A DNA stretch of 64,000 bases from Culicoidibacter larvae (GCF_005771635.1 NZ_VBWP01000001.1:372001-436000); one strand, 5' to 3'; shown: positions 7,142 to 14,635, numbered from the stretch's first letter. Made by a program: numbers and translations. The notes: generated from the letters alone by a model not told the origin.

Positions 7142-7812
7142 TTTATAATATATCCTAAGCTTTTCTTCGTTTCGATCAAATCATCAAGATGAATTTGACT
7201 CAGTTTTTTTCGCAAACGATTAATATTAACCGTTAAGGTATTGTCATCGATAAAACTATCGGTATTCCAAAGTTCACGCATTAAATGGTCACGGCTGATA
7301 ATCTCACCGTGTTTTTTAATAAGAATATATAAAATCTTAAACTCATTTTTGGTCAATTCACATTGCAGTTCATTGTGGTGAACCGTGCTGTCCTTAATGT
7401 TGAGTAAAATATCGTTGTAAGTAATAACATCAGTATTGGTTTCCTGATATGAATAAGTTCGTCGCAAAATAGCTTGAATTTTTGCAATAACAACATCAAG
7501 CTCGAATGGTTTAGTGATGTAATCATCACCACCCATATTCATTGCCATGACAATATCCATATTGGTCGTCCGAGACGAGATAAAGATAATCGGGACATTA
7601 GAAACTTCGCGGATTTTCTGGCACCAATAAAAGCCGTCAAAACTCGGTAATTGAATATCAAGCAATACGAGTTGTGGATTAACCTCGGCAAACTCACCAA
7701 GAATATTATGAAAGTCCTTAATTACATGAGCTTCAAATCCCCAGCGATCAATATTCTCAGCCAGAATTTCTGCAATAGTTGGTTCATCTTCAATAATTAA
7801 TATTTTGAACAT
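7138..7812 (-). CDS. OmpR-family response regulator, BceR-like
   Basis: 224 residues: receiver domain about 1-115 with acidic pocket E8/D9, phosphoacceptor D52 (LVLLDIQLPSFDG), conserved S/T near 79 (IFISSR) and K near 101 (TKPFELD); winged-helix DNA-binding domain about 125-222 (LTKNEFKILYILIKKHGEIISRD). The motifs and the BceS-like partner suggest a cell-envelope or peptide-antibiotic stress response. The start has GGAGGG about 6 bases upstream. It is the first gene of a two-gene unit. Targets cannot be read from this window. Confidence 0.92.
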   Translation of the reverse strand: MFKILIIEDEPTIAEILAENIDRWGFEAHVIKDFHNILGEFAEVNPQLVLLDIQLPSFDGFYWCQKIREVSNVPIIFISSRTTNMDIVMAMNMGGDDYITKPFELDVVIAKIQAILRRTYSYQETNTDVITYNDILLNIKDSTVHHNELQCELTKNEFKILYILIKKHGEIISRDHLMRELWNTDSFIDDNTLTVNINRLRKKLSQIHLDDLIETKKSLGYIIK

Positions 7813-7858
7813 GTTATCCCTCCTTGTACATTCTTAAGTGTACCGAAAAACACATAAA

Positions 7859-7894
7859 AAAACAAGCCATTGAGGACTAAGAATGGCTTGTTTT
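7859..7894 (-). terminator. Intrinsic terminator of the MsmK-type gene
   Basis: A 13-bp stem AAAACAAGCCATT with its complement; on the minus strand it is followed by seven T. It lies about 55 bases after the stop of the ATPase gene at 7950. Confidence 0.88.
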
Positions 7895-7949
7895 CAGTTG
7901 ACGGGAGTGCATGCAATAAGTGGAGCGCAGCATTCCGCCCGAAGGTATT

Positions 7950-9089
7950 TTACTCAGCAGTAATGGCTGATACTTCTGATTTTAGACTTGGATGCACAAT
8001 CCGTTCCTCAGTTTCGGTATCAAAGAAATGTACTTTATTCATATCAAAAGTAATCTCAATAACATCATCGGCATGAATTAATGTACGGGTTTCAATAACC
8101 GCAACCATTTCCTGACCACCAACGGTAAAGTGCAGATTATATTCATGGCCTAATAATTCGGCAACTTCAACAGTTACTTCAATTGAAGCTTTAGGATATG
8201 TTTGTTGCATCAACGGCGCATTGCTTAAGTTTTCCGGGCGAATCCCCATAATTACTTCTTTGCCTTGATAATTGCCGGCATTCAAATCTTTCAACTTGCC
8301 TTCAGGAATGGTAAATTGATGCCCGCCAAATTCAAAGAAATCACCATTAATTGTTCCGCGAATAAAGTTCATCGCTGGTGCACCGATAAATCCAGCGACA
8401 AATAAGTTGTTTGGATTGTCATATAGATGTTTCGGCGTATCGATTTGTTGGACAATACCATCTTTCATAACCACGATACGATCGGCCATTGTCATTGCCT
8501 CAGTTTGGTCATGAGTTACATAGATAGTTGTTGCCCCAACACGTTTGTGCAATTTAATTAACTCAGTACGCATGTGTCCGCGTAACTTAGCATCCAAGTT
8601 TGATAAAGGCTCATCCATCAAGAACACTTTCGGCTCGCGCACTGCGGCGCGTCCCAAAGCAACCCGTTGACGTTGCCCGCCCGACAAAGCCTTCGGCTTT
8701 CTCTTCAACAAATCAGAAAGTCCAAGCATTTCTGCAGTTTCACGTACACGCTGATCAATTTCTGCTTTAGGAATCTTGCGTAATTTTAAAGCAAAAGCCA
8801 TATTGTCATAAACACTCATATGTGGATAAAGTGCGTATGATTGGAACACCATCGCGATGTCACGATCTTTTGGTTCAACATTATTCATCAGTTTATCGTC
8901 AATGTAGAATTCTCCGGCAGTAATTTCTTCCAAACCAGCAATCATCCGCAACGTTGTTGATTTCCCGCACCCAGACGGACCAACAAAAACGATAAATTCA
9001 CCATGTTCAATATTTAAATTAAAATCTTTTACCATATTCACTTTGCCATCATAAGATTTGTAAATATGTTCTAAACGCATTTCAGCCAT
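7950..9089 (-). CDS. Sugar ABC transporter ATP-binding protein, MsmK/UgpC type
   Basis: 379 residues. Walker A GPSGCGKST is at 37-45, the Q loop MVFQSYALYPHMSV near 82, signature LSGGQRQRVALGRA near 135, Walker B VFLMDEPLSNLDA near 158 and the switch His in YVTHDQTEAMTMADR. Residues 235-370 form the regulatory OB/TOBE domain (VIMGIRPENL) typical of carbohydrate importers such as MalK and MsmK. No permease or binding protein adjoins it, so it probably energises several sugar ABC importers encoded elsewhere, as MsmK and MsiK do. An extended -10 TGGTATACT lies near 9125 on the minus strand and an inverted repeat at 9156-9170 could be an operator. The symbol is left blank because the partner is unknown. 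Confidence 0.92.
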   Translation of the reverse strand: MAEMRLEHIYKSYDGKVNMVKDFNLNIEHGEFIVFVGPSGCGKSTTLRMIAGLEEITAGEFYIDDKLMNNVEPKDRDIAMVFQSYALYPHMSVYDNMAFALKLRKIPKAEIDQRVRETAEMLGLSDLLKRKPKALSGGQRQRVALGRAAVREPKVFLMDEPLSNLDAKLRGHMRTELIKLHKRVGATTIYVTHDQTEAMTMADRIVVMKDGIVQQIDTPKHLYDNPNNLFVAGFIGAPAMNFIRGTINGDFFEFGGHQFTIPEGKLKDLNAGNYQGKEVIMGIRPENLSNAPLMQQTYPKASIEVTVEVAELLGHEYNLHFTVGGQEMVAVIETRTLIHADDVIEITFDMNKVHFFDTETEERIVHPSLKSEVSAITAE

Positions 9090-9155
9090 TTCAATAGTCT
9101 CCTTTGTGATTAATATCTTACTGCTAGTATACCAACGCGACGCTATCGAAGTATA

Positions 9156-9170
9156 TGTGCAATGTGCACA
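9156..9170. promoter_or_regulatory. Inverted repeat upstream of the MsmK-type gene
   Basis: TGTGCA, 3-bp spacer, TGCACA. It lies just upstream of an extended -10 (TGGTATACT, minus strand) for the ATPase gene. It is a candidate operator; the bound protein is unknown and it does not match a catabolite-response element well. Confidence 0.4.
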
Positions 9171-9197
9171 AAAATGTTTTTTTGGGAGAGAAGATTG

Positions 9198-9230
9198 GAA
9201 CCGGCCGCGGGGGTGGCCCGCGGCCGGTTC
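9198..9230. repeat. GC-rich perfect hairpin, left of the 5-oxoproline operon
   Basis: A perfect 14-bp stem, GAACCGGCCGCGGG with its complement and a 5-nt loop. There is no T run on either side, and it lies between two divergent promoters, so no gene ends here. The stem shares 13 of 14 bases with the terminator stem at 12152-12184. Confidence 0.7.
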
Positions 9231-9275
9231 GTACTTTCTAAATAAGAAAATTTGCTAGCCATATGTGAAAATGTG

Positions 9276-9304
9276 TTGCTTTGTACTTCGAAATAATATA
9301 TAAT
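9276..9304 (+). promoter_or_regulatory. Sigma-A promoter of the DUF969 operon
   Basis: TTGCTT (9276-9281), 17-bp spacer, consensus TATAAT (9299-9304). Transcription would start near 9311, about 25 bases before the DUF969 start codon, so no long leader or riboswitch is possible. Confidence 0.8.
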
Positions 9305-9335
9305 TTTGAACAATAAAAAAATAGGAGGTAACTAT

Positions 9336-10046
9336 ATGAATTATTGGGTACTAATCGGAATTTTGATTATTGTCATTGGTTTTGCTTTGAAATTAGATTC
9401 ATTGGCGGTGGTTTTATTCGCCGGAATCGTGACAGCATTAATCGGTGCTTTCAACATTAACGATGTTTTAGGATCGTTGACGAATGGTTTTGATACCGCG
9501 CTGACGACTTTGGGTTCGGCATTTGTAAACAACCGTTTGATGAGTTTGTTTTTCCTGACGCTGCCGGTGATAGGTATCGGCGAGCGCTATGGTTTGCGTG
9601 AGCGGGCGATGACGATGATTAAAGGCATGAAGGTTGCAACCAGCGGCCGGATTTTAACTTTCTATCAGGCAATTCGTGAAGTTGCCGGGTTTTTCTCACT
9701 GCGTTTAGGCGGGCACCCGCAATTTGTACGGCCATTGGTCGAGCCGATGGCGCAAGCTGCAGCAGAAGTTGAAGGAACTGTTGATAGCAATCTTGAAGAT
9801 GAGATTAAGGGTGCAGCAGCAGCTTCGGAAAATTACGGAAACTTTTTTGCGCAGAATACATTCCTTGCTTCAAGCGGAGTATTGCTGATTGTCGGAACCT
9901 TAGCTGATTTAGGCTATGGTGAGGTAACTGCCTCTCAGGTAGCGCTTTGGAGTCTACCGGTTGCAATTATTGCTTTGCTTTTAGCGGGCGTTCAGTTCTA
10001 CTTATTAGATCGTAAAATTAAAGCAAACGGAAAGGGGCAAGAATAA
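9336..10046 (+). CDS. DUF969 membrane protein, putative transporter subunit
   Basis: About 236 residues with five to six hydrophobic helices (about 2-20, 22-45, 65-85, 180-200 and 205-225) around a conserved cytosolic or re-entrant section with RILTFYQAIREVAGFFSLRLGGHPQFVRPL and a GAAAASENYGNFFAQN motif. These are features of DUF969. This family is almost always paired with DUF979, and both look like halves of one permease. ATG 9336 is chosen because AGGAGGT (9322-9328) is 7 bases upstream; the TTG at 9306 is in frame but lies at the transcription start. Given the pcp and cyclotransferase genes downstream, import or export of 5-oxoproline or pyroglutamyl peptides is a reasonable inference, not a demonstrated role. 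Confidence 0.8.
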   Translation: MNYWVLIGILIIVIGFALKLDSLAVVLFAGIVTALIGAFNINDVLGSLTNGFDTALTTLGSAFVNNRLMSLFFLTLPVIGIGERYGLRERAMTMIKGMKVATSGRILTFYQAIREVAGFFSLRLGGHPQFVRPLVEPMAQAAAEVEGTVDSNLEDEIKGAAAASENYGNFFAQNTFLASSGVLLIVGTLADLGYGEVTASQVALWSLPVAIIALLLAGVQFYLLDRKIKANGKGQE

Positions 10047-10047
10047 T

Positions 10048-11049
10048 ATGGTATTGGATTTTAACTGGAATATTATTTTAGAAGCTTTCTATGCCCTCGC
10101 TGGCTTTTTGCTTATCGCCTGCGGGGTAATGGTTTTTCAAGATAAAGAAAACAAAACCCGTTTTGGTGGCTCGGCATTTTGGATTATTACCGGACTTATT
10201 TTTATTCTCGGTGGTTTTGTAGGCAAAGTTGACGCCGATGGCGTTATGGGTGCCGGCATTCCGCCGCAAGTAGTAGGGCTATTGGTAATTGTGCTGGGTA
10301 TTCTCTCAGCGTTTAAACAAGTAAATATGAGTCACTTTGAATCAATCAGCAACGCTTTGAAAGAAGAACGGGCTGCCAAACTTGGTAACAAAGTGTTCAT
10401 TCCATCAATTGTATTGGCACTTTCAGCAATGTTAATTGCTCAATTATTGCCAAATATTATGCCAGATGCTCAAAAAGGTCTCGGTGGACAAATCGCTATC
10501 GGTTTGTCAGCGGTTATCGGGTTAGTATGTGTATTGCTGTTAACCCGTTCAAAACTTTCAAATGTTGTTACTGACTCAAGTCGGCTATTACAACAAATGG
10601 GGCCGGCAAGCATCTTACCGCAGCTTTTAGCAGCATTAGGAGCATTGTTCACTGCTGCCGGAGTTGGTAATGTTATTGGTGATTTGCTTGCCGGGGTTGT
10701 ACCAGGCGGCAACTTGCTTATTGGTATTATTATCTACTGTATCGGTATGGCGCTGTTTACCATTATTATGGGGAACGGTTTCGCAGCCTTTGCGGTTATC
10801 ACTACCGGAATTGGCGTACCTTTTGTTATCATGCAAGGCGGTAACCCGGCTATTGTCGGAGCTCTCGGTTTAACTGCTGGATACTGCGGTACCCTGCTGA
10901 CACCTATGGCAGCCAACTTCAATATTGTACCGGCAAACTTGCTTGAAACTAAATCACAGTATACAATTATAAAGTATCAAGCACCAGTTGCTTTAGCAAT
11001 GTTGGTTGTCCATATTGCCTTGATGTATGGACTATGTTTAGTGTTTTAA
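10048..11049 (+). CDS. DUF979 membrane protein, putative transporter subunit
   Basis: 333 residues with about nine to ten membrane helices. Glycine-rich helices in the second half (PQLLAALGALFTAAGVGNVIG, GNGFAAFAVITTGIGVPFVI, LTAGYCGTLLTPMAANFNIVPA) are the DUF979 signature and resemble ion-coupled permeases. It begins one base after the DUF969 stop, implying coupled translation and a stable partnership. The ribosome-binding site AAAGGGG lies inside the end of DUF969. Context (pcp, cyclotransferase) points to 5-oxoproline or related peptides as cargo, by inference. Confidence 0.82.
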   Translation: MVLDFNWNIILEAFYALAGFLLIACGVMVFQDKENKTRFGGSAFWIITGLIFILGGFVGKVDADGVMGAGIPPQVVGLLVIVLGILSAFKQVNMSHFESISNALKEERAAKLGNKVFIPSIVLALSAMLIAQLLPNIMPDAQKGLGGQIAIGLSAVIGLVCVLLLTRSKLSNVVTDSSRLLQQMGPASILPQLLAALGALFTAAGVGNVIGDLLAGVVPGGNLLIGIIIYCIGMALFTIIMGNGFAAFAVITTGIGVPFVIMQGGNPAIVGALGLTAGYCGTLLTPMAANFNIVPANLLETKSQYTIIKYQAPVALAMLVVHIALMYGLCLVF

Positions 11050-11068
11050 ACCATAGGAGGTAGAAACC

Positions 11069-11719
11069 ATGACTAAAGTATTAATTACCGGCTTTGACCC
11101 ATTCGGCGGCGAAGCCATCAATCCTGCTTTTGAAGCAGTGAAAAAAATCCCTGAAACAATTGCCGGAGCGACAATTGTCAAAGTTGAAGTACCGACTGTT
11201 TTCGGTGCCGCAATCGACACTGTCGTTGCGGCGATGACCGAACACAACCCTGACATCGTCATTTGTGTCGGTCAAGCCGGTGGTCGCTTTGAAATGACGC
11301 CGGAACGCGTCGCCATCAATGTTGATGACGCCCGCATCGCTGACAACAAAGGCAATCAACCGCTCAACGTACCGGTTTATGCTGACGGCGCCGCTGCATA
11401 CTTCAGCAACTTGCCGGTAAAAGCAATGGTAGAAGCGATGAAAGCAGCTGGCGTACCAGCCGCTTTATCAAACACTGCCGGAACCTTTGTTTGCAACCAC
11501 ATCATGTATGGTGTTTTGTATCACATCAACACCAATCCGGCTTTTGCTCACATGAAGGGTGGCTTCATCCATGTTCCGTTCCTGCCGGAACAAGTACTTA
11601 CTAAACCAAATACACCATCGTTATCACTAGAACAAATGGCAACAGCATTAACTGCCGCAGTGGAAGCTGCAGTTGAAAATACTGAAGATATTAATGTGGT
11701 AGCGGGACAAACTCATTAA
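11069..11719 (+). CDS. pcp: Pyroglutamyl-peptidase I
   Basis: 216 residues, the normal length for this cysteine peptidase (family C15), which removes an N-terminal 5-oxoproline from peptides in the cytoplasm. The substrate-pocket motif [12 protein letters not shown] is at 8-19. The catalytic triad is visible: Glu 79 in [16 protein letters not shown], Cys 142 in [15 protein letters not shown] and His 168 in [12 protein letters not shown]. The start has AGGAGGT about 9 bases upstream. It is the third gene of the DUF969-DUF979 operon, a recurrent arrangement in Firmicutes. Its product, free 5-oxoproline, is the probable link to the two membrane proteins. Confidence 0.96.
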   Translation: MTKVLITGFDPFGGEAINPAFEAVKKIPETIAGATIVKVEVPTVFGAAIDTVVAAMTEHNPDIVICVGQAGGRFEMTPERVAINVDDARIADNKGNQPLNVPVYADGAAAYFSNLPVKAMVEAMKAAGVPAALSNTAGTFVCNHIMYGVLYHINTNPAFAHMKGGFIHVPFLPEQVLTKPNTPSLSLEQMATALTAAVEAAVENTEDINVVAGQTH

Positions 11720-11731
11720 GGCGGTGCCAAA

Positions 11732-12151
11732 ATGGAAAATGCAATTTTTGTTTATGGCAGTTTAATGACTGGCTTTTGGAATTATGACAAAAGTCTGAAC
11801 GGTCATGTGAAACAAGTTATTCCCGCCAAAGTGCGCGGCAGTTTATACCACCTTGCTCACAAAGGGTACCCGGCTTTAATTAGCGGTGATGATTGGGTTT
11901 ATGGTGAGTATATGGAAGTCAATAATCTTGAAGACCTCAAGCCGATACTCAATAAAATCGAAAGTTACTACGGACCAAATGATCCGCGTAATGAGTACAA
12001 TCATATTTTGATGCCGATCTATAATCTTGAAAATGAGGTTATTGGTCAAGCACCGGTGTATCACTACAACGCTGACTTAGATGTTGAGTTCTTAAATAAA
12101 CGAATTTATATCCCCCATGGCTCTTGGCGCCAATTTATGGAGGAAAAATAG
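11732..12151 (+). CDS. Gamma-glutamylcyclotransferase-like (AIG2/GGCT fold) protein
   Basis: 139 residues. The N-terminal FVYGSLMTGFWNY (about 6-18) is the glycine-rich substrate loop of the GGCT fold, and the acidic KIESYYGPNDPRNEYN segment (about 87-102) carries the Glu expected as general acid/base. C-terminal WRQFMEEK is typical of the family. Enzymes of this fold turn gamma-glutamyl peptides or amines into 5-oxoproline. It starts 12 bases after pcp (site AAGGCGG) and ends the operon at the terminator 12152-12184. With pcp, the operon would have two routes that both release 5-oxoproline. Some AIG2-like proteins have other or unknown activities, so the reaction is inferred. Confidence 0.75.
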   Translation: MENAIFVYGSLMTGFWNYDKSLNGHVKQVIPAKVRGSLYHLAHKGYPALISGDDWVYGEYMEVNNLEDLKPILNKIESYYGPNDPRNEYNHILMPIYNLENEVIGQAPVYHYNADLDVEFLNKRIYIPHGSWRQFMEEK

Positions 12152-12184
12152 AAACCGGCCGCGGGCAGACCCCGCGGCCGGTTT
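12152..12184. terminator. GC-rich bidirectional terminator
   Basis: A perfect 14-bp stem AAACCGGCCGCGGG with its complement and loop CAGAC, T-rich on the plus side and A-rich on the other, between the converging cyclotransferase and PucR-type genes. Its stem is nearly identical to the hairpin at 9198-9230. Confidence 0.92.
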
Positions 12185-12760
12185 TTAATTCTGATAATAA
12201 AGATAGAAGACCAAAGCGCCTTCGAAGGTGCGAATATCAATACCGCTGTAGCTCACGATTTTGTCGAGGCGATAGTTGAGGGTGTTGCGATGCAGGTAAA
12301 GTGACTGGGCGGCTTGACTCGAATTTAGATTGTTGCTGATAAAAGCAATGGCCGTGTCAATGAGTTCATCGCTGAGGTCGATATAAAATGGGAGTTCGCT
12401 GACATCTTTTAATTGTGGAATTAAAACTTGCTCAAAGGTTTTTAGACTGTATTCTTGGTTGTGATCTTGGAAAATCATCTGATGTTGCATCAGCATGTCA
12501 TCAATATCGATGGTTTCAGGAAAAATTCTGCCAATCCAGAGCAGGATATTTGTATGGCTGTCTTGTTCGAGGGCGCCGTGTAGGCCCTGGTAATCAAAGT
12601 TGTGGAACTTTGAAAGTTCGCTGTGTTTTTGCAGGATGGTCAGATGAGTATCGGCGCTATGGATCAGACGGCTGGAAAATTCGTCGTTTTCAAAGAGCGA
12701 GATGAGTTCATCGCGTGAAAAAGTATTTTGAAAACGAAAGGTTAATAAGCGACAGTACAT
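12185..12760 (-). CDS. PucR-type C-terminal helix-turn-helix regulator
   Basis: 191 residues. The last 60 residues (DTAIAFISNNLNSSQAAQSLYLHRNTLNYRLDKI, then a GIDIRTFEGALVFYLYY end) are the PucR/CdaR C-terminal helix-turn-helix, in which the LHRNTLNYRL helix reads DNA. The N-terminal 120 residues show no recognisable sensor domain; length is well below a full PucR or CdaR (about 400-500). It is divergent from the L-serine dehydratase gene 120 bp away and may regulate it, or the converging 5-oxoproline operon. The start has AGGAGG about 6 bases upstream on the minus strand. Confidence 0.75.
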   Translation of the reverse strand: MYCRLLTFRFQNTFSRDELISLFENDEFSSRLIHSADTHLTILQKHSELSKFHNFDYQGLHGALEQDSHTNILLWIGRIFPETIDIDDMLMQHQMIFQDHNQEYSLKTFEQVLIPQLKDVSELPFYIDLSDELIDTAIAFISNNLNSSQAAQSLYLHRNTLNYRLDKIVSYSGIDIRTFEGALVFYLYYQN

Positions 12761-12852
12761 AGCAAACCTCCTGTAAAGTAGTTTCTTTTAGTGTATCAGA
12801 AATGGCAGAAAATTCAATGATTTGTGGTGTGGTATATTTGCCGCAGGAATAG

Positions 12853-12858
12853 TATAAT
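12853..12858 (+). promoter_or_regulatory. -10 element of the serine dehydratase gene
   Basis: A consensus TATAAT 30 bases before the start codon; the -35 region is weak (TGGTAT at 17 bp), which would fit a promoter needing an activator such as the divergent PucR-type regulator. Confidence 0.5.
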
Positions 12859-12887
12859 TAATATTGAAATGAAGCGGAGTGATGTTT

Positions 12888-14075
12888 GTGTACAGTATTG
12901 CTGATATATATAAGATAGGATTCGGGCCATCGTCGTCTCATACGATGGGGCCGCAAAGGGCAGCCGAGTTGTTTAGGGAACGCTTCCCCGAAAGCGTTCG
13001 TTTTGCGGTAGTTCTGTATGGTTCACTGGCATTGACCGGTAAGGGGCATTTGACGGATTATATTATTGCCAAGACTTTGGGTGAGGATCGGGTGGAGTTC
13101 GATTGGGAAGTTACGGTGAATATGCCGAGGCATTCTAATGCGATGCGGATTCGTGGTTTTGATGCTAATGATGAGTTGACCGGCGATTGGTTAGTTTATA
13201 GTGTTGGCGGCGGTGAGATTGAGATTGAAGGTGAAGTGACCCGGGAGGCAGCGATATATGTGTATCCGCACCGGACTTTTGCCGATATTGCTAAGTGGTG
13301 TTGCCATCAGCAGATTAGTTTGGTTGAATATGTTGATAACTTTGAGCCGGAGCTTGGCACATACTTGACAGAGGTTTGGCAGACGATGAAGCAGTCTATT
13401 GAACGTGGAATTCATGCTAATGGTAAATTGATGGGTGTGTTGCAGGTGCCGCGTAAGGCAGCGATGCTTTATAAGAAGGGTACGCCGAGTTTGCGTTTGT
13501 CAAGTTATGCGTACGCGGTAAATGAGGAAAATGCTTCGGCTTCCAGTTTAGTTGTGACCGCACCGACATGTGGTGCCAGCGGGACAATACCGGCAGTGTT
13601 GCGCTTTGCTCAGGAAGAAGCGGGATACAGCGATGCGGCAATTATTGATGCTTTAAAGGTAGCCGGACTGATTGGCAATTTGGTTAAAACCAATGCTTCG
13701 ATAAGCGGTGCCGAGGCCGGGTGTCAGGCTGAGGTTGGTACGGCGACGTCGATGGCGGCGGCGGCTTTGGCGCAATTGCGTGGCTTTTCGATAGATATTA
13801 TTGAAGCCGCGGCGGAGATTGCTATGGAGCATCAACTTGGTTTGACTTGTGACCCGGTTTACGGTTATGTACAAATTCCTTGCATTCAGCGGAATGCGGT
13901 AGCTGCTCATTTGGCGCAGACATCATGTGAGCTGGCAGAGCAGTTGTGTGAGACTGAATTGGTTAGCTTTGATACGGTTGTTCAGGTAATGTATGAAACC
14001 GGTAAAGACTTGCCATATGCTTATCGGGAAACGGCGCAAGGCGGACTGGCTAAGCATTTTAATAATTATGACTAA
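12888..14075 (+). CDS. L-serine dehydratase, iron-sulfur type, single chain
   Basis: About 395 residues. It deaminates L-serine to pyruvate and ammonia using a 4Fe-4S cluster. The N-terminal beta-type domain begins with YSIADIYKIGFGPSSSHTMGP, the classic GPSSSHT motif. The C-terminal alpha-type domain has APTCGASGTIPAVL, GAEAGCQAEVGTATSMAAAAL and LTCDPVYGYVQIPC, supplying the cluster cysteines. Both domains are in one chain, as in E. coli SdaA, but it is shorter than the usual 455 residues. ATG 12882 is only about 2 bases from GGAG (12876-12879), so GTG 12888, 8 bases from that site, is the better start. It is a single-gene unit opposite the PucR-type gene. Confidence 0.92.
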   Translation: MYSIADIYKIGFGPSSSHTMGPQRAAELFRERFPESVRFAVVLYGSLALTGKGHLTDYIIAKTLGEDRVEFDWEVTVNMPRHSNAMRIRGFDANDELTGDWLVYSVGGGEIEIEGEVTREAAIYVYPHRTFADIAKWCCHQQISLVEYVDNFEPELGTYLTEVWQTMKQSIERGIHANGKLMGVLQVPRKAAMLYKKGTPSLRLSSYAYAVNEENASASSLVVTAPTCGASGTIPAVLRFAQEEAGYSDAAIIDALKVAGLIGNLVKTNASISGAEAGCQAEVGTATSMAAAALAQLRGFSIDIIEAAAEIAMEHQLGLTCDPVYGYVQIPCIQRNAVAAHLAQTSCELAEQLCETELVSFDTVVQVMYETGKDLPYAYRETAQGGLAKHFNNYD

Positions 14076-14086
14076 ACGCCTATTAT

Positions 14087-14098
14087 GTAACAATGTTC
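14087..14098. promoter_or_regulatory. Operator-like site upstream of the DUF4234 promoter
   Basis: GTAACAATGTTC, with palindromic core AACA-A-TGTT, 9 bp before the -35. It is identical over 12 bases to one of the two sites around the promoter at 56599-56627. Confidence 0.5.
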
Positions 14099-14107
14099 CA
14101 ATATCCC

Positions 14108-14136
14108 TTGACAATTTGTTTAATTTTTCGTAAAAT
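14108..14136 (+). promoter_or_regulatory. Strong sigma-A promoter of the DUF4234 gene
   Basis: Perfect TTGACA (14108-14113), 17-bp spacer, TAAAAT (14131-14136), about 30 bases before the start codon. Confidence 0.85.
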
Positions 14137-14166
14137 GAATTCAAATTCTTAGGAGGAATATATATT

Positions 14167-14565
14167 ATGGGAAACTTAGCTATGAATAAGAAATCAATCG
14201 CAGCGGTAATCATCTTGTCGATTGTAACTTGTGGTATTTACTATTTTATTTGGATGGCAAGTACAACAAACCAATTAAAAATGTACAATGAAGATTATAA
14301 TGGAACAAGTGGTGGAATGGTTGTTTTACTTTCAATCATTACTTGTGGTATTTACGGAATGTACTGGTGGTACCAAATCGCTAAAAAAGTCACACTTGCA
14401 CAACAAAAAGCGGGTATGCCAACAAATGATAACTCAATCCTTTACTTGATCCTTGCGATCTTCGGATTCGGAATCATTGGTTCAGCAATCTTACAAAGCG
14501 ATTTAAATAACTTATGGGATTACGCTTCAATGAATACAGCAAACAATAATCCTTACGCTCAATAA
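14167..14565 (+). CDS. DUF4234 small membrane protein
   Basis: 132 residues with three membrane helices (about 8-32, 52-75, 95-120). The first two helices are internal repeats: ILSIVTCGIYYFIWM and LLSIITCGIYGMYWWYQIA share the S-I-x-T-C-G-I-Y motif that defines DUF4234 proteins. Function is unknown. It has a strong promoter (14108-14136) with an operator-like site upstream. ATG 14167 follows AGGAGG by about 10 bases; ATG 14182 is an alternative. The DUF2752 gene follows after a hairpin that may end part of the transcription. Confidence 0.82.
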   Translation: MGNLAMNKKSIAAVIILSIVTCGIYYFIWMASTTNQLKMYNEDYNGTSGGMVVLLSIITCGIYGMYWWYQIAKKVTLAQQKAGMPTNDNSILYLILAIFGFGIIGSAILQSDLNNLWDYASMNTANNNPYAQ

Positions 14566-14595
14566 TTAGTTATGAAAAATTCTTTATTGAAGAAG

Positions 14596-14635
14596 GAGGG
14601 ACTAGTGCTCGTCGTTGGGACGGCACTAGTCCTTT
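14596..14635 (+). promoter_or_regulatory. Hairpin over the SD and start codon of the DUF2752 gene
   Basis: GGACTAGTGC (14599-14608) pairs perfectly with 14623-14632; four more pairs (CGTC/GACG) form inside and G-U/A-U pairs extend into the AAGGAGG site. The 3' arm is followed by TTTT. It can hide the ribosome-binding site and GTG 14605, and also looks like an intrinsic terminator for the DUF4234 gene. Confidence 0.6.

Noticed and set aside
12879-12887. GTG 12879 or ATG 12882 as start of the serine dehydratase
   Set aside because: They overlap or touch the GGAG site; GTG 12888 has proper spacing and begins at the conserved N-terminus.
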